Source of the DNA: Lagopus muta
Lineage: Eukaryota; Chordata; Aves; Galliformes; Phasianidae
Assembly: GCF_023343835.1 (NCBI RefSeq)
Contig: NC_064466.1
Location: forward strand, 434,001-498,000
DNA length: 64,000 bases
Reading direction: 5' to 3'
Below the pieces are notes generated by a model. That model did not search any database, was not told where the DNA came from, and worked only from the letters and a program-made list of their open reading frames with translations. Below, one piece after another: positions 42,701 through 54,700 of this stretch. The stretch's first letter is position 1. Each line of letters opens with the position of its first letter. The translations under genes were made by a program, and so were the position numbers.

Positions 42701-45700
42701 GGGTTTGGAGAAAGGAGACAGCGATGGGAATTGGGAATTGTGTTCATGGCTGGTGAAACAGGGCCACTTTGATGGGAGCTGCGCGCGTGCCGAGGTCTGC
42801 TGGAAGCTGGAATAGGGATGGATCCAAACGAGAGGAGCTTGCAAAAGATTCTGGATGTCTTTCAAGCAGCCTGGAGAGAAACAATCCTTTCATTCGGCGC
42901 TGGACTCGTCCTCTGCTGATGAGGAAAGTTTCGGCCGCCCGCCCCATAAATCTTGCTTAAAGCTGGATGGAGCAGCGAGGGGTTGAGAGAATGGATTTGC
43001 TCAGGGCCCTGATAAGGAGAGGGTGGGGGAAAGGTTTTCAGCAGCTGGGAATGGCCTCTGAAAAGGTGAAAGGGCTGAAAGGAGACCGTGTGCCTGCAGG
43101 CAGCGCTCGTTCGCACTTGGCTTTTGTTTTTCAAACAAAGCTCTGCGATGGGAGAAATGCAGGTGTGGAAACACCTCGGGGAGAAGAGCCCCGGGGCGTC
43201 CATGGGGTAAAAGAATGGGGTTTGGGGGAGTTTTGGGACTTGGGGTTGCATTGCTAGGTTGAATGGGATTGGTGCTGTCACCATCAGAGTGCAGCAGAGG
43301 AAGGAGCATCTTCCTCCTGCTTTCTTATCCAGCCCTGGGACCGGGCTGCTGAGAGCCCCGAAACCACCGAACTCAAACTCTTGTAAGCTTTGGACACCTG
43401 GACGCAGCCTGCAGCCTTTGTCAGCAGCCATTTTGGGCTTCAAATCATGGATTTTCACGTTTTAAACAGCACTGCGGTCAGGAGAGCAGAGTTGGGTCGC
43501 CATTGGGTCACCGTCACCCGTTGGGTCGCTGTTGTGGCAAGACTCCAGCAAGGTGAAAGATGAACCAAACGGGACCCAAAAGCTGCTCAGGATCCTCCTC
43601 CAACTGAGCGTCCCATGGGGTGGTGAACCCGAAACACAGCGGGGTGGAAAACGGGACCGGGGTGAGAAAGAAGAGATTGGCCCTGGAGGAGGGGGAAATG
43701 GAGACAAGATGGGAATATTTGCAGGGCGCAGAGCTTGGGATTTGCTTGGGAGGTTTTGGGGGGCACCAGCTGCAAAGTGGGGAAGGAACACAGTTGTGTT
43801 TTGGACGGCAGCAGGAAAACAGAGGGTTTTGACCACAGGAACAGCCCCGAATGATAATCACACCTCCGGTAATTAGAATACAGCTGACAACTCCAACGAG
43901 CCCTTGGACTCCATCCGGTGGATTTTCCCCACTTCGAACAGGAGAAAACCCAAAGGAAACCCCAAAGCGAACGCGTGTCCTCTGCCTCTGCGTGCTGGGA
44001 GGGGAGAGCAGCGCAGTGTCGGGTTCCGCACGGCCGTGCCAAGCCAAACACGCCACGCTGCTCGGCGCCTCGCGGCACCAACCGCTGCTCCCCGCGCTCA
44101 CACCTGTTTCAGTTTCGATTAACGCGTTTGCAAGCAGAAAAACCCCTCCAGAGCGTTCCCAGCTCCCCCCGAGGGCTCCTGGCCGTGCCAAGCGGTGCGT
44201 TTTGGGGAGAAACGGGAGCTTTTTCCGCCTGGGTTGGATTCCAGCAGGGAGCAGGAGCCTGCGGAGCGCGCTCGGGTTGCTGACAAGGGCTTGGCTTTGC
44301 TCTGCTGCTCGGTGGCGCTTTGCAGAGCCGGCTGTGCACTGCAGGTTGCAAACTGTGGTTGAGTTGGGGTTTTTTTCTTGGTTTTTTTTTTTTTTTTTTT
44401 TCTTGGTTTGTTTTCACCCCTCTCCTCCCCCTCCCCCCCCCCCAACTCTATGAGTGACTCGTGACTTCCATGCAGTCACTGAGGTCTTCTACCGTGCAGC
44501 TTGTGAGCTTCCAGGAGCCTTTTCCCTTCAGCTCATCCTAATTTCTTGGCTCTTTTGGGACTCCCCATCCTCTCTCACTGCAGCAGCGATGCAGAACCCC
44601 AGGGTGATGCAGGATTATCACCCCGGTGCTGGGACGGCATTCGGCTCTTCCTCCTGGCTGGCAGCACCTCCTCCTCTTTTCTCTGGCTCTGTTCCTTGTC
44701 AGATTGACCCCCTTCTTGGAAGAGAACCCCCACTGGTTCTGCCTTCTCTCTGACCTACGAGGGTTGGAGGGACCTGGGATGAGGTTGAGGTTGTGGTGTG
44801 CCTGTAGGACCCACAAATGCTGCCCTTCCTCCCTGCAGGGGCTTTTTCCCGGTGGAATGAGCTGCTGCATTCCCTGCTTTACCTTCTTCCTCTTGCTGGA
44901 TTTGGCCCCGGCTCCACTTGGGGTTGAGTGCCGCTCATCCCCCCAGGGGAGGCATCCCAGTGCCACGATGGGCTGGGTGCCCACATCCCCACCTCACCCC
45001 CCCACATCCCCATGGGGCTCAGCCTCACTCAGCAGCATCGCTGCTTCTCCCCAGTCCAGATGTTCTCTCGAGCTCTGCGAGATCGCAGCGGATCCCAAAA
45101 ACATCCCAGGCAGCTCCGACAGCACTGTGCCAGCGCTTCCTACAGCTCCGTCCTTCGGCAGCACTGCTTTATTTTAGCTTAGCTCAGTTGTTTTCTGTTT
45201 GTTTGCTTCCAGCTTGCTGTTGTGAGAATTAGCTTTGGTGTCTATGGGTGACGACTGTTCCTCCCGCGCTCTCAGAGGGCGATGAGTTTGCGCCGTCCTG
45301 CAGGTCCCCCTTTTGGAAGGTTGGTGGATCTGAGCTGGAAGAGAAGATGTTTTCACGAGCGTAGATGGATGCCAGGGTTCTGAGCTTGCTCCAGATCCTT
45401 TCCAGAAGGGTTTGAGTAGGATTTCTGTCCTGATGCAACGTGTTCTGATCTGTCCAGACCAGCTGCAACGCTCTCCGGAGCCGCTGGATGTTGCGTGCCC
45501 AGGCACAGCCGAGCTCGATGCAGACCTTGGGCCCACGTTTCGATTTATTTGAGTTAAGCCTGGGCGTGAGACAGTGATGGCAGAAAATCCTACGAAGCCA
45601 AAAGGGAGCGTCTGGTGGAGAGATGCAGCAACAACCCCTTTGGGGACTGAGAGCTGGAGGGGTTGGGACCCTCGCGGTGCCATGGGAGCGGGGTGGGTGG

Positions 45701-48700
45701 GAGCAGCCCCACAGCTGAGATGGAGCGTTCTGGAGCCGGGGTGAGCTCGGCTGCTGAGTCAGCACATCCAGCGCCCTCCCCTCTCACTGTGCCGTTCCCC
45801 ACCTCCTGCAGCCCTCCGCAGACCACTTCCTGAGCAGGCATTGCCTTTGTAACCGCTCGGGGGGGAGCCTGTTGTGGCATGGGGACAGAACGACCCGTGC
45901 GAGAGACGCGCACGTGGTGGGAGCCGGTGTGAGCTGTCGGGGCGTCCAGGTAAGGGGAAAAGCACATCTGTGTGTGTGGGGTGCAGGCGGTGCACGGGAC
46001 GCTTGGATGGGAGCATGGTTCCCCACTGCGTGGCTCAGTGCACACAGGGTGGAAACGTGCAGGCTTGGTTTTAGGGGAAGTGAGAGCTGGGGGGAGGCTG
46101 GTGCTCACCCTGAAGCCCCTTCTGTTGGAGTGGTTTTCAAGGTTTCCTCGTGGCCGTGGATGTGGCCATTGCCAAGCATTGCTGGTGGATGGGGAATGCG
46201 GGATGGCTGTGGTCTTGTCTCCATGGTGTTGTAATTCAGGGTGGCTTTGCTCTGGACGCCATCTGTTCTCCATGGTTTCGTTCTGTGTCGGGGTTCATCC
46301 TTGTTCTGTGGCCGTTAGTTGTGAGTATTTGCATCTCTTCTCGACTTTAAAGCATTTCAGTGGTGCCTGGAGGTCCTCATCTCTGGGATTCCTCACGGTG
46401 CCAGTTCCTCTTGCCACAAGGTCTCACCTCGGTGGGACCAGGCCATTGTGCTTGTTGTGATGTTCCCTCATAGCCATGGGGTTTCCCAAAGCTCAGTGGG
46501 GCGGCACAGTGACCCATCAGCCAGGCAGACCTGCTCCTCTTCACTTCTCTTTTGGATGGTGCTCCTGCGACTCACGTGTCTTCCCAAGCCCTGAGTGTGG
46601 AGGGAGGGAATAGAGGGGATAGAAATTTTAAGGGGTAGAAATAGGATTTGACACTTTTGCTCCTCAAAGCAGGCTTGGGCCAAGGGCTCGCTGAGTCTTT
46701 GAGAAGGGTGAGAGACTTGGAGCTCTCAGCAGCAGTCGAGTTGGGCAGCTTTTGTGCCTCGATGCCTTTTTGGGTGTGGAGAATTGAGCTGGGCAGCTTT
46801 GAGCCTCATTGCTTGTTTTGGGGAGAGTTGAGTTGGGTGCCAAAGCCAAGAGCAGGTTGCTTGTTTGGTTCAGCTGGGACAGTCTCCAAGAATGGATGTT
46901 TCACGCGTGGTTTCAGCAGGGTGGGTGGCTGTTGACCAGTTGGAGCTGGTCTGTTGGGTCGCATAAATTCATAGAAATGCTATAATTTCACGCTGCATTT
47001 ATCTCGTCTGTACGACCCTTCATCTCGCTTTGGGTCATCTCCAGATCCGTGAAGCAGCTCAAGGAGCCAAAGGGACCAAGTACGGATGGTTCTGCTCCTA
47101 CTGCAGCTCGCCGTAGCCTGAAAGAGTGGATTGGGCACTGTCTGATGGATGGCAGCAACCAGAAACATGGGATCCTTTGGTTTGTTAGTTCTGAGCCGCA
47201 TTTGGAATGCTGTGGTTTGGGCTCTTTGCAGCGATTTTTTTTCTGCTTGTGGAGCAGAAATATCAGTGCTTTGGATGCTGGTTGCTCAACCCTTGGGTTT
47301 TCCAGCTTGATTTCCAGCTCTGCATCTGCAGCACAAACGGAACACGTAAATGTGACTCGCAGCCCCGTCCCCAGCTCCGTCAGCAGCCGGCCAAGCTCGA
47401 GTCAGATGAGACGCGATGTGCTGCCAGCACGCCGGGCTTTGAAGAGCTCCTGTCCTCAAGGTCACCTGCCTGGGGGCTTAGGAGTGTCCTTAAATACAGC
47501 CCTGAGCTGCCATCGTGCAGAAAGAGAAAGAAACGCATCCCGTTTCCGTCTGCGGACGGCCGGGATCTTTCACCAGTGCCGGAGGAGGAAAGCTGACCCC
47601 AAACACATCCGTCTTCAGGAGGAAATGTGAAATTCACGGCTCTGCCCAAGTCTTCTCGCCAGCTCATCTGTATTCATAGCGTGAGCAGAATCTCCTGCTT
47701 GCCTCTGGCAAAGCCACAGCAAAGGGACGTTGAGCACGATGGTCTTGCCCTGCCCTGGGGAGCGTTTGGATGTGCATGCGTGACACAGTGGGATGATTCC
47801 TGATGGAGAGAAGCGATGCCACGCTCTTGGGATGGAGCAGAATTTGCTCTGAGGCAGGATTTGGAGCGGGAATACCATGAGGGATATTGAGGATTGACGC
47901 TGTGCTCTTGCGATGGAGAGTAGTCCGCCCAACTTGGAGATTTGGGGTAGAAAGGCCATCAAGGAGCTTAAGGAGCAATACCATTCTCTTGGGATGGAGG
48001 AGTGCTGTGCCCTGCTTCGAGATTTGGAGCAGGAATACCATTGAGGATCTTGAGGAGCAATGCTGTGTCCTTTTGGTGGAGAACAGTCTACCCTAGTTGG
48101 GGATTGGGGGCAGAAACACCGTTGAAGAGTTTGAGCAGCAGTGCCATCCTCTGGGGATGGAGAAGTGATCTGCCCTACTTGGAGAGCTGGAGCAGCAATG
48201 TCATCAGAAGGTCTTGGTTTGGGTTTGCAGGACACCAGGCTGCTCCTTCGGGTGCCCTCAGTGGAAGGGGGGTGTTGGGGTGCAAGCTTTCTCCTCTTGC
48301 AAAAGGGAAGGGCTCTGCATTCGTGTAGGAACTGCAGCTCCTATTAATGGTGAGTCGGGAGAAGAGCTGTTACACCCTTTCCCCTTTTTTGCGTGTGTGT
48401 GTGTGTGGAGTTGCTTTGTTTTGCTTCTCAGCCCAAGGCCACGCATTCCTTGCACGGGAACCTCGTTGCTCTAGTTTGGAAAGAAAAACACAAACCTGTG
48501 CCATCCAAAGCGGCAGCAATGCCTGCTGTTGGGGCGGTGGCACGGGGCTGCAGTGTTTTCCATGGGGCTGCAGTGTTTTCCATGGGGCTGCAGTGTTTTC
48601 CATGGGGCTGCAGTGTTTTCCATGGGGCTGCAGTGTTTTCCCACCGCTGTGCCGCACCGTCTGCTGTTTTTCTGGCACCGTGGGTCACTGCTGCGTGTTT

Positions 48701-51700
48701 GGACTCCAGAAAGCCACGCGTCAAGCCAAAGATTTGTGGTTTTTCTTCCAGGCTATTTACAACACGCAGAAGCTGCCGGTGCCAATGAGAGTCTTCCAGC
48801 ACCATTTGCTCTCAAATTAAACGCCCAAGATGAAAGCTTCATCCTGAGCAGGAGCTACTCTTTAATTCCAGGGCTAACTCATGCCTTGCAACATCCTGCA
48901 TTACACAGGAGATGATGCAAGACCTCACCCCTTGCCTAACCCTTGCTTATAGCCTACTCACTTGCCTCATATCCCCCTGCTCAATTGGCAGTAGAGGAAC
49001 TAAAATACCTCTTTTTGCCCTGTTTAGATGGCTGGAGGAAAAAAAGAAAAAGAAACACAACAAAACACCACAGGTTGGTTGGTTGCAGGGTTTTTGGAGG
49101 TGGTCAGCTTGTTTGGGAGGCTCTTGGAAACTTCCAGCTTGGTCCAAAAAGTAGTATTGCAAATTCTGGTCCAATTTGCTTGATTTCTTCTGTTTTGGGG
49201 AGAGTCTGGTTTTGGTCTGCACCAAGTATTCACCCTCAGGAAGAGCCCAGTTGATCGGGAGGGCTGAAGGCTGGGCTGAACCTCCCTCCCTCCCCATTCC
49301 ATATTGCTGAGATACAGGGTGCAGACGGGCTTTGGAGGTCAGGTAGGCATCCTCCCTGCCATCCTGGAGGGTTGTGTGGTGGAGGGGAATCCTTCCAGCG
49401 CGTGCAGATGATGGACCTTATACAGATCGACAGCTTCTGAAGTTTAGGAAATAATGTTTTTATGGATTTCCTTTAAATCCTCACTCCTGCAGGCTCCTCT
49501 GGGCTGTTGCTTAAGACCTCTTTGGGAGCTGTGTATGAGACCTCAAGGAAAATATCATTTCTTGGTTGAACTCCAAAGCATCTCATCATTTCTAGCTGGT
49601 GTAGAGCTGAGGGAAACCGCCATCCAAAAGACATCTTTGCTTTGAACCCTGAGCTTAGGCTATGGCCACCTTCAGAATTGTTTGAGTTGTTCAAGCTGCA
49701 TGCGGTCGAGTTTTGAGCGTCTTCAGGGATGGAGATATCTTCATCCCACAGCTGGGCCGTGGGAAGAGTTTCCTGTGTTGTGGCTTTCTTTTCTTTTCAC
49801 TGTGCATGTCCAGGAGGGGTTTGGCTCCATCTTCACACCCTCCAGTTAGTGGCTGTAGGCAGCACCTTCCTGCCCTCACCTGGAAGCTGAACACTCCCAG
49901 TTTTCCCCTGTTTGTCTCCATTTATTGAGTCCTCCTGTCACCCATGGCTGGGGGCCTTTGCTGGACTTAGTTTTTTGGACGTTGGATCCACCAACATCAC
50001 TGCAAGGGCAACACTATTTGAAGAAAAAAGGATCCCAGGGTGGGAAGAGCCTTTTGGTGAGCCTTTGGATCCCGTAAGGAAGACCTTCTTGGAGATCCTT
50101 TGGGTAGGAAGGATCCAAGGATCCCATAGAAAAGAATCCTTGGAGACCCTTTGGGTAGAAGGGATCCTGTAGAGAAGAGCCCTTGGAGACCCTCTGGGGA
50201 GGAAGGATCCGACACTTGGATGTGGAAAAGCACTTTGCAGTGTGTCCTTGTGCTGCTGGGTGGTGGTGGTGACGGTTTAGGTGAAGCCGTGCCTTGTGAG
50301 CATGCTGTTAAACCTCTGCTTATCAACACTGCCTGCAGTGACCTTGGTGAAACGGAGCGCTTTTGGCCTGAATGGTGATGTCATTATTACTCAATTCGTG
50401 ACCTTTGAAATGAGTTTTGCGAGTAACCTTTGCTGAATGCATCTGGGAGTGGGTTCAGCGTGTGTAGGAGAGCTCCTGGTCCCGGTGTAACCGTTCCACA
50501 CTGGGAACAGTGCTGGTTTCCCTTATCTCTGCCCTTTGTGTGTGTTTTGGCTGCTGCAAGCTCACGTGTTTGCTTGATGTTCGAAAGCGTCTCAGTGTCT
50601 TGGCGGCCCTCATTCTCGGTGTAGAGGAAAAACCATAGAACTGTAGAATTTTACGAGGTGGGAGGGACCCATAGGATCATCAAGTCCAACTCCCCGCTCA
50701 ACATGAGAGCTCCCAAAGCCCCAACCCTGAGCGTGGTGTCAGTCTCCTCTCAGCTAAACAAACCAAGTGGCCTGGGGCTGCTCCTCGTCATGCCCTCTAG
50801 ACCCAACGCCGTCTTCGTGCCCTCCCCTGGATGCCCTCTGACGGTTCCGTGTCCTTTTTATGTAGTGGATCCATCGGATGAGAGTGGTTGACCTTGTGGC
50901 TGCCGCGTTGCTCTCCTGGGAGAAGCTGCAGTTGCGCTCCCGTGGTCGGAGGAGCAGCTCTCACTGGATTACCATAGAGGGTAAACGTGAGCTTGCTAAG
51001 TCCAAGACATTAAACTCCCTCATCTCTCGCTGTTTCCAAGAAACCAGGATTTGCAGGGAGCGCAGTTACGTGCTCATCAGGAGGAAGATAAATCACGGCG
51101 TGTTTTCCTCTAAAGGAGACAGCTGCTAAAAATAGGAGCCACGCTGGAGCTCTGCGGAACAAAGAGCCCCTGGAAGGCTCCTGCCCGTCCCTTCACCCGA
51201 CCGTCCCCTCCGTCAGCTTCCCTTCTCCTCACGGTCGCTTTCGGTTTGATTCTTTTTGGAAGCGTTTTACAGTCTGCCCGTTCGGGAGGGTTTTCCCATC
51301 CCTTCCCCCACGTGCCTGGCCGGGATGGTCAGTGACTCAGGCTTTCCTGAATGAACACTATTCGTCCCCCGTGACCTCACAGCTTGGCCGTGCATCCCAA
51401 CGGGCTTTTCCAAAATGCTTCTGAAGCCAAAAAAAAACCTGAGCTGCTGGAGTTCAAGGCCACCTCTCTGCGTCCTCTCGTTGTGCCGATAAAGGATCGC
51501 CACGGTGGCCCCATCCAGGTGAAAGACCTCAAAACCCATCATCTCCTTCCAAGAGATCCTCGCTTTAAGCTTCTCATCTCTTGCATGCTTCGCTTGAGAT
51601 GTTAGGGTGGAAAACCGGCGATGGCTTTTCACGTTCCTGTGCCTTGCCTCCTTCATCTCCATAATGGTGGTCCCAAATTCCTTGGGCCATTGCGCTCGAC

Positions 51701-54700
51701 TTCTGGCACATAAACAGCAATCTGCGAAGCAAACATGATCTACAAGTGGCTGCATCAGTCAGGGAAGGGATGGAGGTCAGCTACATTCATAAGAACCATA
51801 GAATATCCTGAGTTGGAAGGGGCCCATTGGGATCATCCAGTCCAACTCTTGGCTCTGTAGCTGCAGTGTGCGCACGGCTCTTGTGCCCAGTCCTCTCTCT
51901 GCTTGCAGTCTTGTCCAGGCGGGATCCACGCATCCTTCTTGGACACCGATAAAAATTTTCCCACTTCTTCAGGGCTGCTCCTGGTCCATCTGAGCCCAGT
52001 AGAGCTCAGCAGGATTCACCCGTGCGTTGTCAGCCCCCAAGCAGGGTTGGAGATGTGTGGTCAGCACCACCAAGCCCAGAATGATGCTCAGCTGTGCACC
52101 CAGAGAAACCAGAGCCCATGGGATGCCGTCTGCTTTGCAGAGTGGACAAAACCAACCCCTCCAGGTTGGCAGGAGCGCGGCTGGAGCCGTGCACATCTCC
52201 CCTCTCGCCTGCTTAGTTGCAGGAACGATTATCCACCAAATACTTTTGCGCGGGATTAAACCCTCTTAAGTGTGGCTCAGCAATCCTCCCGTAATCCGGA
52301 CCCGGCCGTAGCAGGACAGGGCAGCAGGAGCAGAAGGGGTTGATCTGCTGGGAAAGCTTTTTCTTTCCGACACCCAAATCACGTTGATTGCAAATTGCGC
52401 TGCAGGAGCCTCACTTGGGCACTGACCTTGGAGCTTTCCTCTCTGTTGCAGATGAGCCTGATCCTGCCCTCTCCGGTGCTGTCCCAGCCCCAGCTCACAG
52501 GACCGAACTCGGGTAAGTGCCCTGGGGATGTTGCAGAGCATCTCCCCTTGCTAACAGCACAAAACCCCCAAATTTCTGCTTGGCTGTCCCCAAAGAGGGT
52601 CGTCCCGACCACCAGGCCAGCGCCATTCCCTTTCTCCAACGCACCGTTGGTTGTTCCCACGTAGCTTCATTTCACCACTTCCCACCACGACCCCTTTCTT
52701 CTGCCCGTCCCACTTCGCCCCTTGGAGCACCTCAGTTCTGCTTTGCTCTCTTGGGGCCATCCCTGGTGCAGGGGGAAGAGGCGGCTGCTGAGATGGGCGT
52801 CCCCAAGCTCCTTGGGGTGTCCCTAACACCTCTGAGCACGCTGGAGAAAGCAGATTGAGTGGTGGCAGCCCGAGGCTCCTTATGGGAATCGCTCTCCCTC
52901 AGCTTTCGCTCGGTGACACAGCCCATGCCTGGCACGTTTTAATGGGTTTATTTTAGTATCTGCTGTTGAATGATCCTTCCTGGGCCAGCGGTTTCCTTAG
53001 CGAGTTATTTTTAATCACGTTTGTGGTGCATATGGGAATCGCATTTCCCTGCTACCACACTGCAGACGATGGAGAGCCCGTCCTCTCAATTTCTCTGTGC
53101 GTTTACGCAAAAGAAAAGAGGATAGGGAAAGATTCGGAGCCGGGAAGGCAAGTGCAGGAGCTGGTTTGCCCCTGAATTCTGCGTGTTAGGAAATAGGTTT
53201 AAAAATGATGAGAAATGCATGGAACTGTAAGCCCTGCTGTCCCTAACAAAGAAAGATGCTTTGTTCTCCTGGCAGCCTGACCTGTGAGATAGTGTTCTGC
53301 TGGCCTGGAGCAGCCCCTTGCACAGCATCTTGAGTCCTTGGGCTCTTTGGGGCTCGGGGTTTCTTCCCTTGGGAGTGGTTTCAGCAGAGCACCAGGACGT
53401 GGTGCTCTTGGCCGCTCATCCCTTCCATCAGCATGGTGTGGATGGGAGTTTGTGGCACCCTTAGCTCCTCTGTCTTCCCATCTCTGCCCCAAGCCTTGGG
53501 CCGCGGGTTAGGGTCTGCTTGCACCTTCCAGACCCCACTAAGCTGCCAATGGAGATCTCCTCTTCCTCCTGTGTGGGCCCTGTTGGTGTTGGGCCTTCTG
53601 TTCTGGTTGAGATTTGGGTCACGACTGCTCTCTGGGCGCATCTGCATTGCTCGGACTCTCTTCAGAATCCTGAATATGGTCATCAGGTGCTTTTGGATTT
53701 CTTGGTTTCCCTAGCGAGCCTCCCACCACCCTTGCAGAAGGGCTGGATGCTCTGTCTCGCTGTGCAGATGTCTCCAATCCCTTGGGGCATCCTGAAGAAC
53801 ATCGCGTACCTTCGTTGCACCTTTGCAGTCCCCTTTTTTTTCACATGGAGGAAAAAGCTTCCAAGCCCAAAGATTGGACTTCAGAAGCCATTTGGTTTGC
53901 CCATGGGCATGCTCTCCAGAACCCAGCACCTCTTTGCTGTGGTGGTGGTGTCAACAGCACCACCTGGTTGGCCTTGTGCCACCCAGTCCACCAGTAGAGT
54001 TGCCCCACGGAGACTTGTTTTCCAGCTGCTTGATGGGATCTTGCTAACTTTGGGGTCCTGCTGAGGGTTTGGGGGAGGAACCAACTCAATCCGGTGTGAT
54101 TTGAGGGTATCTGCAACAGGGAGGAAAGATGGAGGATGGTCAGCGTTCCCCCCCCTGTGCTGCAGAAAGAGACTTGCACTTCATGATGGGAACAAGTTGT
54201 CCTTTGGTCCCACAGGCCTTTGGTGTGGTCCACATTGGCACGTCAGTCCTGTTTTTATGCAGCTCACTGTCCTGCTCTTTGACTTGTTAGCACCACGCAT
54301 CACCGTTGGGTAAAAGGCCAACGGCCAATGGAGGGGGGGTGGGACGAGTGGTCTTTGAGCGCGTTTTGTTTTTCCCTTTGGTCCTAAATCCTTGATGTTT
54401 GGGGCGGTACAGGAGAAACATCGCTGTTAACCAGCCGTTAACTGTCCGAACTTCTTTTGCAGCTCCAAGACCGAGGAGCATTTAGAGTTCCAGAAGGCTT
54501 TGTACAGAGCAGACGCCAGGAGCTCCCTGGAGCTGCGTGCCATGACGGTGTCCGGCAGCGTGCCCTGGGACACCTCCGCCCTGGAGACGCGAGCAGGCGA
54601 TGGCAGAGAAGAAAGCACTTTAGAGAGACTCTCTAGCTTGAAGGACTCAAAGGATGTGTCGACATTCCCTGGGGATCCCCAGGTTGTAAATACGGTGCGG

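Noticed and set aside
47049-47630. Possible extra WIZ exon with an acceptor near 47332
   Set aside because: Two overlapping frames are open and partly protein-like, but neither ends in a donor and WIZ phases already match without it.
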